A stretch of 63,251 nt of DNA, from positions 1 to 63,251 of the forward strand of contig JBKDKX010000011.1 of assembly GCA_046344715.1 (NCBI GenBank), given 5' to 3'. The position numbers and the translations under genes are program-made. Origin of the DNA: CAZAQK01 sp046344715. GTDB taxonomy: Bacteria > Pseudomonadota > Alphaproteobacteria > Rickettsiales > SXRF01. The notes under the pieces were generated by a model, which had not been told where the DNA came from, made no database searches, and worked only from the letters and a program-made list of their open reading frames with translations. Of this stretch, positions 36,439-45,221 are shown one piece after another (within the stretch, counting starts at the first letter, position 1; every line of letters starts with the position of its first letter).

Positions 36439-36983
36439 TGTCAAAAAAGAAATCAGGATCGCGCGATGTCACTCCCGATGAAAAGGATTTATGGGAGGAA
36501 GTAACGCGTACAGATAAACCCATAAAAAAGCGCGGCAGGGTTATCACGAAACCTAAGGTTGCTTCAAAGAAAATAGAAGTAACTTCACAGCCTCATATGC
36601 CTATTCCCTATAAGATATTGCCGGAATTAAGCCGCGGCGAATACGCCAACATAGACCGAAACACACAGGAGCGTTTCCGTAAAGGCGAAATGGATATAGA
36701 TGGCAGGCTGGATTTACACGGTTTTACGCGTGATGAGGCCAGAGAAATGGTGGCTGGTTTTATCGTATCGCATTATAGCAGGGGAAGTCGGTTTATGTTG
36801 ATTATTACCGGCAAGGGAACCTTCCACAAAGCAGAGGGTGAACGCGGTGGCGTGCTGCGTGATTCTTTTCCAGGCTGGCTTTCAGAGCCAGATATAAGGC
36901 CATATATACTGGCATTTGATACAGCCAAAGCCAAGCATGGCGGAAGCGGCGCATTTTATGTATTATTGCGGCGTAAACGGTAG
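36438..36983 (+). CDS. Smr/MutS2 C-terminal domain protein
   Basis: 181 residues: a Lys-rich N-terminal half without recognisable motifs, and a C-terminal Smr domain with LDLHGFTRDEAREMV and LIITGKGTFHKAEG, then LREDF-type region (here LRDSFPGWL). Smr domains are small nucleases that cut RNA or branched DNA; activity here is inferred. The ATG shares a base with the mltA stop, so the genes are coupled. Confidence 0.92.
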   Translation: MSKKKSGSRDVTPDEKDLWEEVTRTDKPIKKRGRVITKPKVASKKIEVTSQPHMPIPYKILPELSRGEYANIDRNTQERFRKGEMDIDGRLDLHGFTRDEAREMVAGFIVSHYSRGSRFMLIITGKGTFHKAEGERGGVLRDSFPGWLSEPDIRPYILAFDTAKAKHGGSGAFYVLLRRKR

Positions 36984-36985
36984 TT

Positions 36986-37690
36986 ATGGATATGCACAAA
37001 GCACATATATTGGTGGTAGACGATGATGATCGCCTGCGTGCGCTATTGCAGAAATTCCTGAGTGAGCAGGGATTCATGGTAACGGCTGTGTCCAGCACCG
37101 CTGAAGCGCGTCGGAAAATGGCCTGCTTTATTTTTGATGTGTTGGTGCTGGATGTCATGATGCCGGATGAAACCGGCCTTGATTTTCTTGCATCGCTTAA
37201 ACATATGAATTGTCCGCCTGTGCTGATGCTTTCTGCCATGGGCGAGGTGGAAGATCGTATTCGCGGCCTTGAAGTGGGCGCGGATGATTACCTGCCAAAA
37301 CCCTTTGAGCCTAAGGAATTGGTGTTGCGCCTTCAGGCCATCCTGAGACGAAAAACAGCAAACAATGATGCAAAACAGCGCAGGCTTAAATTTGGCGAGT
37401 TTACGTTTGATATTTCCTCCAATCAGCTCATGCGAAGCGACGAAAAAATTTATCTGACGTCAAGCGAAGCATTACTGCTTAAACTTCTGGCGGAACATTC
37501 AGGCAAGCCTGTCTCGCGTGAGCAGTTGGCGCAAGTTATTCCGGGTACCGCAAGCGAACGCAGCATTGATGTGCAGATAACACGACTGCGTAAAAAACTG
37601 GGTGAGAATGAAGGAAAACCTGTTCACCTGCAAACTATGCGCGGGGCGGGGTATGTGCTATATGGCACATGGCAGGAGCAGGCGGCATGA
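36986..37690 (+). CDS. ompR: OmpR-like response regulator
   Basis: 234 residues. Receiver with acidic cluster VVDDDDRL, phosphoacceptor Asp56 in VLVLDVMMPDETG, Ser in LMLSAMGEV and Lys in YLPKPFEP. Winged-helix DNA-binding domain at 135-230 with VQITRLRKKLGENEG and LQTMRGAGYVLYG. Overlaps the kinase gene by 4 bases. The pair matches the OmpR/EnvZ-like system usually found at this locus in alphaproteobacteria. Confidence 0.9.
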   Translation: MDMHKAHILVVDDDDRLRALLQKFLSEQGFMVTAVSSTAEARRKMACFIFDVLVLDVMMPDETGLDFLASLKHMNCPPVLMLSAMGEVEDRIRGLEVGADDYLPKPFEPKELVLRLQAILRRKTANNDAKQRRLKFGEFTFDISSNQLMRSDEKIYLTSSEALLLKLLAEHSGKPVSREQLAQVIPGTASERSIDVQITRLRKKLGENEGKPVHLQTMRGAGYVLYGTWQEQAA

Positions 37691-38982
37691 TAGGAAAGAC
37701 ACTGCTTCCAAAAAGTCTGTTTGGCCGTGTGTTGCTGATTCTTATTTTGCCCACGGTGCTTATCCAGTTGGTCATGGCGTATATTTTCTTCAGCCGCCAC
37801 TGGGATAATGTAACACGTTATTTGAGTTATGCGCTGGCAGGAGAGATGGCGTTTCTTACCGCCCAGCTGGAGACGCTTCCTGAAAATTATCAGGAAAAGT
37901 TGATACAGGATTTTGAAATGGCAACGGGTATTGCAGTATCTCTTGAACCCAAGACTGCTTTTGATGCTGTGCGTACCTCAAATGTATATGCTGAGTTTCA
38001 GGAGCAGTTACGACTAAATCTGACGCGGCCATTTACGGTTCGGCGTATTTCCGGAGATGCGGTCATTGAGGTGCATATCGGGTTCCCACACTATACGCTC
38101 AGGCTGCTTGCCAGCGTGAAACGCCTGGAGAGCCGCACCACCATTATTTATCTGGTATGGATGACTGGTGTATCACTGGTATTCCTTGTTATCGCAGTGC
38201 TTTTTCTGCGTAACCAGATACGTCCTATTAATCGCCTTGCCGAAGCCGCCGATAATTTTGGCAGGGGGCAGGACGCGCCAGGATTCAGGCCACATGGCGC
38301 GCGCGAAGTACGAAAGGCAGCGCGGGCTTTTATTGTAATGAAGGAACGTATTTCACGCCAAGTGCGTACACGCACAGAAATGCTTGCCAGTATTTCGCAT
38401 GATTTACGCACACCGCTTACACGCATGAAGCTGCAACTTGCGATGCTGGAAGATAATGACGCTACCCGTGAGCTGCGCGATGATGTGCAGCAGATGGAGC
38501 ACATGATTCAGGAATATCTGGATTTCGTGCGTGGTGAGGGTGGTGAAGAGGCGGCGCAGGTTGCACTGGATGAAATGGTTTCTGATGTTGTGGAAGATTA
38601 CCGGCGGCTCAAAGTGGATGTGGTGCTGAAAGAAGTGGCCTCCGTTACCACAGGCATTCGCGTGAGCGCATTCCGCCGCATGATGCACAACCTCATTGAT
38701 AACGCGCTGCGTTATGGCAAGCGGTGTGATGTGAGTCTGGTGAAAACAGTGAATTACTGCGAGATACGCGTGGACGATGAAGGCGCAGGCATACCGGAAG
38801 AAAAGCGCGAGGAAGTATTCCGTCCGTTCAGCCGGCTGGATGTATCGCGCAATCTGAAAGCGGCTGGTGTTGGGCTTGGGCTTACCATCGCCCGCGATAT
38901 TGTACAGGCGCATGGCGGCAGTATTTCACTTGGTGAATCGCCCAAGGGTGGGTTAAGGGTTAGTATTCGCATACCGCTTTGA
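37687..38982 (+). CDS. EnvZ-like sensor histidine kinase
   Basis: About 432 residues with membrane segments at about 11-34 and 152-174 around a periplasmic sensor of 115 residues, then a HAMP domain (FLRNQIRPINRLAEAADNFGRG). His238 in LASISHDLRTPLTRMKL is the phosphorylated residue. The ATPase domain has LIDNALRYGK, DDEGAGIPEEKREEVFRPF, GVGLGLTIARDIVQAHGG. The ATG at 37687 overlaps the regulator stop (ATGA); the frame opens six codons earlier. Confidence 0.92.
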   Translation: MIGKTLLPKSLFGRVLLILILPTVLIQLVMAYIFFSRHWDNVTRYLSYALAGEMAFLTAQLETLPENYQEKLIQDFEMATGIAVSLEPKTAFDAVRTSNVYAEFQEQLRLNLTRPFTVRRISGDAVIEVHIGFPHYTLRLLASVKRLESRTTIIYLVWMTGVSLVFLVIAVLFLRNQIRPINRLAEAADNFGRGQDAPGFRPHGAREVRKAARAFIVMKERISRQVRTRTEMLASISHDLRTPLTRMKLQLAMLEDNDATRELRDDVQQMEHMIQEYLDFVRGEGGEEAAQVALDEMVSDVVEDYRRLKVDVVLKEVASVTTGIRVSAFRRMMHNLIDNALRYGKRCDVSLVKTVNYCEIRVDDEGAGIPEEKREEVFRPFSRLDVSRNLKAAGVGLGLTIARDIVQAHGGSISLGESPKGGLRVSIRIPL

Positions 38983-38992
38983 GGAGAAAAAT

Positions 38993-39265
38993 ATGGGATT
39001 ATTTTTATTTCGTTTCTGGCCGGTGCTGATACCGCTGATTGTGTACTTGCTGTGGTATTGGAATACTGGCAGGAAAGCAGTCAAGGCAGGTACGGAAAAA
39101 CCAAAATTCCGCGATGGCCCATGGTTCTGGATTGTGCTTTCGAGCCTTGGTATCGGACTTGGATGTTTTATTTTTTTAGGTGCTACCATGCAAGGCACCA
39201 AAGGTGAATATGAACCGCCACATATGGAAAATGGCGTGCTGGTGCCCGGGCGCGTAACCCCATGA
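38993..39265 (+). CDS. Small membrane protein (DUF6111-like)
   Basis: 90 residues with two membrane segments (FRFWPVLIPLIVYLLWYW and WFWIVLSSLGIGLGCFIFLG) separated by a basic loop. The C-terminal tail MENGVLVPGRVTP resembles the small proteins often encoded just before cca in alphaproteobacteria. Function unknown. It overlaps cca by 4 bases and a GAGGAG site precedes it. Confidence 0.8.
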   Translation: MGLFLFRFWPVLIPLIVYLLWYWNTGRKAVKAGTEKPKFRDGPWFWIVLSSLGIGLGCFIFLGATMQGTKGEYEPPHMENGVLVPGRVTP

Positions 39266-40482
39266 TGATACGCGCACCTGCATGGCTTGCCTGGCCTGAA
39301 ACCCAAACACTCATGCGCGCGTTTGAGAAACACTCAGATCAGGTGCGGTTTGTCGGTGGCGCGGTGCGTGATGCGTTGCTGGATAAAACCGTGCAGGACA
39401 TAGACCTTGCCACATCCCTTAAGCCCGAACAGGCGATGGGTGTGCTTAAAGCAGCAGGTGTTACCGTAATTCCCACAGGCTTAAAGCATGGCACCATCAC
39501 CGCAAAAATCGCCAAGAGGCATTTTGAGATAACCACACTCAGGCGTGACACGGTCTGCGATGGCAGACATGCCACGGTGGAATATACCGATGACTGGAAG
39601 GAAGATGCGCTCCGCCGTGATTTCACCATGAATGCGCTATATATGGATTTCAGCGGCGAGGTGATGGATTATACCGGCGGTATAGGTGATGCAAAATCTG
39701 GGCATGTGAAGTTTATTGGCGATGCCGAGGCACGCATCAAGGAAGATTACCTGCGGATACTCAGATTTTTCCGTTTCTTTGCATATTATGGCAAAACACC
39801 GGCCGATGAGAATGCACTTATGGCATGTGCGCGAAACGCCACCGGTATTGAGCAGCTTTCCGGCGAGCGCATACAACATGAAATGTTCAAACTGCTAGCA
39901 TCAGAAAATCCTTATCCTGCACTACGGCTTATGGAAAAGGCAAATGTGCTGTCTGCTATTTTCGATGGAAAAACATCGAACGTTGCATCGCTTGAAGGAT
40001 TGCAGGGTGTGGAATCGGCATTGGGTGAGCAGGCGGAAAGTGAAACACGTCTGGCGCTCATGTTGGATGTATCCTCCATTCCTTCTATTTGCACACTCTG
40101 GAGATTATCTGGTACCTCGCGCGAAATGCTGGAAGTCATCCACACACATTTGCCGGTGATGGAAGAGGTGGCAAATAATCTAGCAGGACAGAAGAAATTG
40201 CTGCGTAAGCTGGGGATTACACCATTTCGTCAGCTGGTATTAGCTGCCAGTGTGTTATGCGATAAACTATCACTCACGCAGGCTCAGGCAATATTTGCAC
40301 TCACCCATAACTGGACACCGCCGGAATTTCCGGTGAGCGGAAAGATATTGAAAGCACATGGTATTGAAGAAGGTGTGGTAATGGGAAAGACGCTCAAAGC
40401 GCTCGAACAGGCATGGGAGGAAAGCGATTACACGCTTACTAAAGAGGCTTTATTACGCGCTGCGTCCATGCCCCCGACGTAA
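39262..40482 (+). CDS. cca: CCA tRNA nucleotidyltransferase
   Basis: Adds or repairs the CCA end of tRNA. Class II nucleotidyltransferase: VGGAVRDALL at residues 31-40, metal-binding Asp46 and Asp48 in QDIDLATS, template motif DALRRDFTMNALYMD, and RIKEDYLRILRFFRF. The C-terminal half has neck and body helices but no HD domain. 406 residues is normal. A second, divergent homologue is fused to a pilin at 58.5-60.6 kb. The 3' end overlaps the convergent unknown gene by 30 bases. Confidence 0.94.
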   Translation: MMIRAPAWLAWPETQTLMRAFEKHSDQVRFVGGAVRDALLDKTVQDIDLATSLKPEQAMGVLKAAGVTVIPTGLKHGTITAKIAKRHFEITTLRRDTVCDGRHATVEYTDDWKEDALRRDFTMNALYMDFSGEVMDYTGGIGDAKSGHVKFIGDAEARIKEDYLRILRFFRFFAYYGKTPADENALMACARNATGIEQLSGERIQHEMFKLLASENPYPALRLMEKANVLSAIFDGKTSNVASLEGLQGVESALGEQAESETRLALMLDVSSIPSICTLWRLSGTSREMLEVIHTHLPVMEEVANNLAGQKKLLRKLGITPFRQLVLAASVLCDKLSLTQAQAIFALTHNWTPPEFPVSGKILKAHGIEEGVVMGKTLKALEQAWEESDYTLTKEALLRAASMPPT

Positions 40483-40953
40483 CATATCATCCATTTGTTT
40501 GGTTATAACCTTAATATCCGGTTTGCTGACGCCGATAGTTTCCAAGACTTTTTCTGCTCTGTCTCGTGAGAAAGTTAAAGTGGGACCATGATACTTATAT
40601 TCACCCCTCTTTTCACTCATATCTGAAACCTTATTGAACAGAGCCTCACCAGCCACTGGGTCTTCGGCAGTTAGGCCAGCAGAAATGTCACATTGGGAAC
40701 TAAACCGAATCTTTAGCGAAATAGTCGTAGCGGCGGGGTCTGAATGAGAAGGATAAATGAATAGACCATCATCTAAAGGGTCACGCCCACCGAATTCGCT
40801 ATATATTGCTTCTTGGTTTCTATCAAGCTCGGCAACTATCGCATTATCCCTTAGTTGAATGTACGCTACTCCTTTTGGGCGAGCCGAGAGTCTGACTACC
40901 GAGTCACCAAAACCGTCTAAATCACCAAAGGTTGGTTTGGAATGGGTAGGCAT
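40453..40953 (-). CDS. Hypothetical protein
   Basis: 166 residues, MPTHSKPTFGDLDGFGDSVV..., no family recognised. No signal peptide or membrane segment. It has a mix of beta-like stretches in the first two thirds (VAYIQLRDNAIVAEL, TISLKIRFSSQCDI) and helical C-terminus (DIKVITKQMDDMLRRG). The 3' end overlaps cca tail to tail by 30 bases. AT-richer than cca by eye, suggesting a recent arrival. It stands alone on its strand. Confidence 0.6.
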   Translation of the reverse strand: MPTHSKPTFGDLDGFGDSVVRLSARPKGVAYIQLRDNAIVAELDRNQEAIYSEFGGRDPLDDGLFIYPSHSDPAATTISLKIRFSSQCDISAGLTAEDPVAGEALFNKVSDMSEKRGEYKYHGPTLTFSRDRAEKVLETIGVSKPDIKVITKQMDDMLRRGHGRSA

Positions 40954-41105
40954 GTGTAATTTTCCTAGTTATTGACTATGACTTATTATGTTCACTTTTA
41001 CCGTAAATATATTTAACGGATTTTAAGTAATTAGATGCCCGCTATCAAGAAATGTTTTATGACAATTGCGTGAAGGTATTTGACTGATTAAGCTATTGAA
41101 AATAG

Positions 41106-41834
41106 CTATTTCTCTTCCACTATATCCCCGAAAGATTCACCATCCGGATTTTCTTCCAGAGCGTAGCCGGCAGAGCGCACGGTGCGGATGAGGTCGGGCT
41201 GTTTTCCATCATAATCAAGGCCTTTGCGCAGGCGGCGTACATGCACGTCTACCGTGCGGAGTTCTACGTAAATGTCATGCCCCCATACGGCATCGAGCAG
41301 CTGCTCGCGCGAGAATACGCGACCGGGATGTTCTAGCAGATAGCGCAGCAATGAAAATTCCGTAGGGCTTAAATGCACTTCCATATTATTGCGTGTCACT
41401 TTGTGGCCGGACACATCCATCGCGATGCCTGCGAATGACAGGGTTTTTTCCGAAAGGGCAGGGCGGAAGCGGCGGAAAATGGCGCGTATGCGGGCAATCA
41501 GTTCAGCTGGAGAGAATGGTTTTACGATGTAATCATCAGCACCGGAATCAAGGCCGCGTATGCGGTCACCTTCTTCACCACGGGCGGAAAGCATAATAAT
41601 GGGGATAGATTTAGTTTCAGGGCTCCAGCGTAGCTGCTTGCATATTTCAACGCCAGACATGGAAGGCAGCATCCAATCAAGCACAATAACATCGGGCTTG
41701 TAATCCTTCACCATGGCCACGGCTTCTTCACCATCGCCGGTGGAGTATACGCGAAAACCCTCGCGCTCCAAGTTATAGCGCAGCAGGGTAACAATGGCCG
41801 CTTCGTCTTCAACAATCAGTACAGAAGTTTCCAA
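41106..41834 (-). CDS. phoB: Phosphate regulon response regulator PhoB
   Basis: OmpR-family regulator, best matched to PhoB. Receiver: VLIVEDEAAIVTLLRYNLEREG, Asp53 in VIVLDWMLPSMSGVEICKQLR, DDYIVKPFSPAEL. The winged helix has HLSPTEFSLLRYLLEHPGRVFSREQLLD, VWGHDIYVELRTVDVHVRRLRKGL and IRTVRSAGYALEE; the W-G-x-x-x-Y-V-E-x-R-T-V-D-V-H-I/V-R-R-L-R run is characteristic of PhoB. No phoR or pst genes are beside it. Confidence 0.9.
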   Translation of the reverse strand: METSVLIVEDEAAIVTLLRYNLEREGFRVYSTGDGEEAVAMVKDYKPDVIVLDWMLPSMSGVEICKQLRWSPETKSIPIIMLSARGEEGDRIRGLDSGADDYIVKPFSPAELIARIRAIFRRFRPALSEKTLSFAGIAMDVSGHKVTRNNMEVHLSPTEFSLLRYLLEHPGRVFSREQLLDAVWGHDIYVELRTVDVHVRRLRKGLDYDGKQPDLIRTVRSAGYALEENPDGESFGDIVEEK

Positions 41835-41936
41835 ACAGGTCTTCCTTTTTGCTTTTCATTACCGACTGGGCACTCTAGCATAACTGCCCAGTGAGGCAAC
41901 ATACTCTTTGAAAAAGATTAATTTAAGGTTGAGACG

Positions 41937-42488
41937 ATGAACTCCAAATTGCGTTTAGCACTTGATTTAGGCCCTTTGCTTGTATTTTTTCTGGCATATC
42001 GCTTCCATGGATTGTTGGCGGCTACTGCGGCTCTTATCGTTTTTACCTGTATTTCTCTGACGGTAACCTACCTGATTGAAAAGAAAATTGCGGTTATGCC
42101 ACTGGTTTCCGGCATTGCTGTGGCGGTATTTGGCGGCATGACGCTCCTGCTGCAGGATGAGCTTTTTATTAAAATGAAACCCACCATTGTGAATATGCTT
42201 TTTGCAACAATCCTGCTTGGCGGGGTGTATTTCAAAAAACCGCTTATCAAGTATCTACTGGGTGAGGCCATGCAGCTGGAAGACAAAGGCTGGATGATAT
42301 TGTCTCGTCGCTGGGGGATCTATTTCATGTTTCTTGCTGCCCTTAATGAATTCATCTGGCGCAACTTCTCTCTCGATTTTTGGGTGAATTTCAAAGTATT
42401 TGGTATGTTCACTTGCACCATCATTTTTACCATGAGCCAGATACCGCTAATAAAGAAGTATTGGATCGAGCCGGAAAAAAACAGCTAA
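41937..42488 (+). CDS. yciB: Inner-membrane septation protein (YciB/IspZ family)
   Basis: 183 residues, five or so membrane spans. Family landmarks: LRLALDLGPLLVFFLAYRFHGLLAATAALIV, KPTIVNMLFATILLGG, KPLIKYLLGEAMQLEDKGWMILSRRWGIYFMFLAALNEFIWRNF. Involved in envelope integrity and septation in E. coli and Shigella. The end overlaps purD by 4 bases tail to tail. Confidence 0.95.
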   Translation: MNSKLRLALDLGPLLVFFLAYRFHGLLAATAALIVFTCISLTVTYLIEKKIAVMPLVSGIAVAVFGGMTLLLQDELFIKMKPTIVNMLFATILLGGVYFKKPLIKYLLGEAMQLEDKGWMILSRRWGIYFMFLAALNEFIWRNFSLDFWVNFKVFGMFTCTIIFTMSQIPLIKKYWIEPEKNS

Positions 42489-43753
42489 GCCACTCTCAAA
42501 GCCCGCCAGCCAATATCACGGCGGCAGAAGCCTTCCGGCCAGTCGATAACATCCACTGCTTTGTAAGCCTTTGCCTGTGCTTCGGCGATGGTTGCCCCAA
42601 GTGCGGTAACGCCCAGTACGCGCCCGCCGATTGCGACGATGTTTCCATCACGCATTTCGGTTCCGGCATGGAATACTTTTACGCCATCGATTGCTGCGGC
42701 TTTATCAAGCGCACGAATGGCGGTTCCTTTCTGGTAGGCACCCGGATAGCCTTTTGCCGCCATTACCACACATACGGCCGCTTCTTTGCAGAAAGATATT
42801 TTTACGTTATTAAGTCCACCTTTGCTGCAGGCAAGCAACACGGGAAACAAATCCGCATCAAAGCGTGCCATTAGCGATTGCGTTTCAGGGTCGCCGAAGC
42901 GCACATTGTATTCGAGAAGTTTCGGCCCGTTTTTTGTAAGCATTAATCCAGCAAATAATACCCCTTTGAAAGGCATGCCGTCTTTACTCATACCATTCAC
43001 AGTTGGTTCAATGATCTCTTTCATCACCTGTTTGCATAGTGCTTCGGTCATTACCGGAGGTGGCACATAGGTGCCCATGCCGCCGGTGTTTGGGCCTTTA
43101 TCGCCGTCATAGGCGCGTTTGTGATCTTGCGCGTAACCAAATTGAATGGTGGCTTTTCCATCAGAGAGTGCAAAAAAACTGACTTCCTCGCCATCCAAAA
43201 ATTCCTCGATGACTACCGATTTACCGCTATCGCCAAATGAGCCGGAAAACATCTCGCGCACGGCCTCTTCCGCTTCTGCTCTATTCTCGGCGATGATGAC
43301 GCCTTTGCCTGCTGCAAGCCCGTCGGCTTTCACAACAATCGGGTAGGATTTTCCTTCTAAAAATTTCAGCGCGGCGTTCTCATTATCAAAGAAGCCGTAT
43401 GCCGCAGTGGGGATATTATATTTGCTGCATAATGATTTCATGAAGCCTTTAGAGCCTTCAAGTTGTGCTGCTTTTGCACCGGGGCCGAATGCAGGAATAC
43501 CTGCGGCTTCAAGCCTATCTGCAAGGCCATCCACCAGCGGTTGCTCAGCGCCAATGACCACGAGTGCAATATTTTTTTCTTTGCAGAACTGGATTATTTC
43601 ATCGGGCGTTTTGATGGAAACACAGGTCACATCCTGCGCGATGCCGCCATTGCCCGGCGCGCAAAATACCTGCGCTACCGATGGCGATTGCTTAAGCCGC
43701 CAGCACAGCGCATGTTCACGCCCGCCTGAGCCGATAACTAATACGTTATTCAT
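42485..43753 (-). CDS. purD: Phosphoribosylamine-glycine ligase
   Basis: ATP-grasp enzyme for the second step of purine synthesis. VLVIGSGGREHALCWRL at the start, APGNGGIA, VKADGLAAGKGVIIAE, VVIEEFLDGEEVSFFALSDG, AYDGDKGPNTGGMGTYVPPP, YNVRFGDPETQ. 422 residues. Divergent from xseA with a 39 base gap. Confidence 0.97.
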   Translation of the reverse strand: MNNVLVIGSGGREHALCWRLKQSPSVAQVFCAPGNGGIAQDVTCVSIKTPDEIIQFCKEKNIALVVIGAEQPLVDGLADRLEAAGIPAFGPGAKAAQLEGSKGFMKSLCSKYNIPTAAYGFFDNENAALKFLEGKSYPIVVKADGLAAGKGVIIAENRAEAEEAVREMFSGSFGDSGKSVVIEEFLDGEEVSFFALSDGKATIQFGYAQDHKRAYDGDKGPNTGGMGTYVPPPVMTEALCKQVMKEIIEPTVNGMSKDGMPFKGVLFAGLMLTKNGPKLLEYNVRFGDPETQSLMARFDADLFPVLLACSKGGLNNVKISFCKEAAVCVVMAAKGYPGAYQKGTAIRALDKAAAIDGVKVFHAGTEMRDGNIVAIGGRVLGVTALGATIAEAQAKAYKAVDVIDWPEGFCRRDIGWRALRVA

Positions 43754-43792
43754 AGTCTTTCCAATTGCAATGAACCTGCTAGACTCACTTCC

Positions 43793-45166
43793 ATGCCAGA
43801 AACAGCCTTAGATTTCAACCATAACCAGCCCGTATACTCGATTAGCGAGATTTCGTTGTCTATCAAACGCGTGCTGGAAGACCATTTTGGGCTTATCCGC
43901 CTGCGCGGGGAGGTCTCCGGCTGGCGCGGTGCGCATAGTTCGGGGCATGCCTATTTTTCCCTGAAGGATGATAAATCGGTCATCAACGCGGTGTGCTGGA
44001 AAGGCACGCTTTCAAAGCTCCAGCACAAGCCGGAAGAGGGGCTGGAGGTGATTGCCACCGGCCGCATCAGCGCCTTTAACGGCAAGTACCAGCTGGTGGT
44101 GGAGCATATTGAGCCAGCCGGTGCCGGTGCACTGATGGCGCTGCTGGAAAAACGCAAAAAAATGCTGGAAGCCGAAGGGCTATTTGCACCAGGGCGCAAG
44201 AAGAAATTACCGTATTTACCGCGAGTGGTAGGCGTGGTGACATCGCCCACGGGGGCGGTGATTCGCGATATTCTGCACCGCATATCAGACCGATTTCCGG
44301 TGCATGTGCTGGTATGGCCGGTGGCCGTGCAGGGCGAAGGTGCAGCGGAGCAAATTGCTGCTGCGATTAAAGGGTTTAATAGTTTGCCCCCCACCCTAAC
44401 CCTCCCCCACAAGGGGGGAGGGGATATAGTGCGTCCTGACGTGCTGATTGTCGCGCGCGGCGGTGGTTCCATTGAAGATCTCTGGGCATTCAATGAAGAA
44501 ATTGTTGCGCGTGCGGCTGCGGCATCCGCCATTCCACTTATTTCTGCCGTTGGCCATGAAACGGATACTACGCTGATTGATTTTGTCTCTGACCAGCGTG
44601 CACCAACACCCACGGCAGCGGCAGAAATGGCCGTGCCAGTACTTTCAGAACTTAAGCTGCTGGTGAACCAGCTGGATGGGCGGTTGCTTACTTCCATTAG
44701 CGCATATTTGTCGCGCATTCAGGAAAAACTGGCGGGGCTTACGCGCGGCCTGCCGCGCCCGGCACAGCTACTTGAACATGCTATGCAGCGTTTGGATATG
44801 ACGAGCGAGCGGCTACAGGCAGCACTCCCCACATTCCTATTACGCACGGAACAAAAACTTGCCGTGCTTGCAGCTAGCCTCAAACCGCAAACGCTTGTTG
44901 CTGCACTTCAGCAATTTTCGGTTCGTCTGCCGGAATATCAGCAGCGCATGCAGCAGGCGATTTCGCGCAACCTGAATCAGCGCGAAGAAAAACTGAAGCA
45001 TCTGGCTGCGATGCTTGAAAGCGTAAATTATAAAAAAGTGCTGGAGCGTGGCTTCGCGCTGGTGCGTGATGATGCAGGAAAACTTATCAATTCAACCACC
45101 AAAGCCAAAGCTACGAAATCACTGACGCTTACTTTCCATGATGGCGACGTGAAGGTTACTAACTAA
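43793..45166 (+). CDS. xseA: Exodeoxyribonuclease VII large subunit with an in-frame repeat insertion
   Basis: Degrades single-stranded DNA with XseB. N-terminal OB domain: YSISEISLSIKRVLEDHFGLIRLRGEVSG, HAYFSLKDD. Catalytic domain: VGVVTSPTGAVIRDILHRISDRFP, VDVLIVARGGGSIEDLWAFNEE (here RPDVLIVARGGGS), AVGHETDTTLIDFVSDQRAPTPTAAAE. 457 residues. Residues 198-211 (LPPTLTLPHKGGGD) come from a GC-rich repeat inserted between a helix and the DVLIVARGG strand. Relatives have only a short linker there. No frame break results. Confidence 0.96.
   Translation: MPETALDFNHNQPVYSISEISLSIKRVLEDHFGLIRLRGEVSGWRGAHSSGHAYFSLKDDKSVINAVCWKGTLSKLQHKPEEGLEVIATGRISAFNGKYQLVVEHIEPAGAGALMALLEKRKKMLEAEGLFAPGRKKKLPYLPRVVGVVTSPTGAVIRDILHRISDRFPVHVLVWPVAVQGEGAAEQIAAAIKGFNSLPPTLTLPHKGGGDIVRPDVLIVARGGGSIEDLWAFNEEIVARAAAASAIPLISAVGHETDTTLIDFVSDQRAPTPTAAAEMAVPVLSELKLLVNQLDGRLLTSISAYLSRIQEKLAGLTRGLPRPAQLLEHAMQRLDMTSERLQAALPTFLLRTEQKLAVLAASLKPQTLVAALQQFSVRLPEYQQRMQQAISRNLNQREEKLKHLAAMLESVNYKKVLERGFALVRDDAGKLINSTTKAKATKSLTLTFHDGDVKVTN
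44386..44423. repeat. C-rich/G-rich palindromic repeat inside xseA
   Basis: GCCCCCCACCCTAACCCTCC followed by CCCACAAGGGGGGAGGGG: a hairpin of CCCTCCCCC against GGGGGGAGGG with a short loop. By eye it is the CCCTCACCCTAACCC-type repeat seen between genes in many bacteria, here in a coding region. It adds about 13 codons without a stop. Confidence 0.8.
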
Positions 45167-45168
45167 TT

Positions 45169-45221
45169 GTCATTATGAGTGTAGCGAAGAATCTAGATCC
45201 TTCACTTCGTTCAGGATGACA
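45169..45221. repeat. Dispersed repeat (GTCATT...AGGATGAC) between xseA and the acyltransferase gene
   Basis: A 53 base palindromic unit starting GTCATTATGAGTGTAGCGAA and ending TTCACTTCGTTCAGGATGAC. The ends are inverted, and it shares CTTCGTTCAGGATGAC and GAAGAAT words with the block at 8181-8243. It fills the entire gap between two convergent genes; the final bases touch the acyltransferase stop. Confidence 0.8.

Noticed and set aside
40730..40742. GCGGCGGGGTCTG, like one arm of the palindromic element, inside the unknown gene at 40.5-41.0 kb
   Set aside because: No hairpin partner and no second arm nearby; the coding frame gives ordinary sequence, so chance is likely.
41091..41107. AGCTATT/AATAGCT hairpin at the end of phoB as a terminator
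   Set aside because: A 7 bp AT-only stem followed by a mixed sequence rather than a T-run; it overlaps the stop codon.
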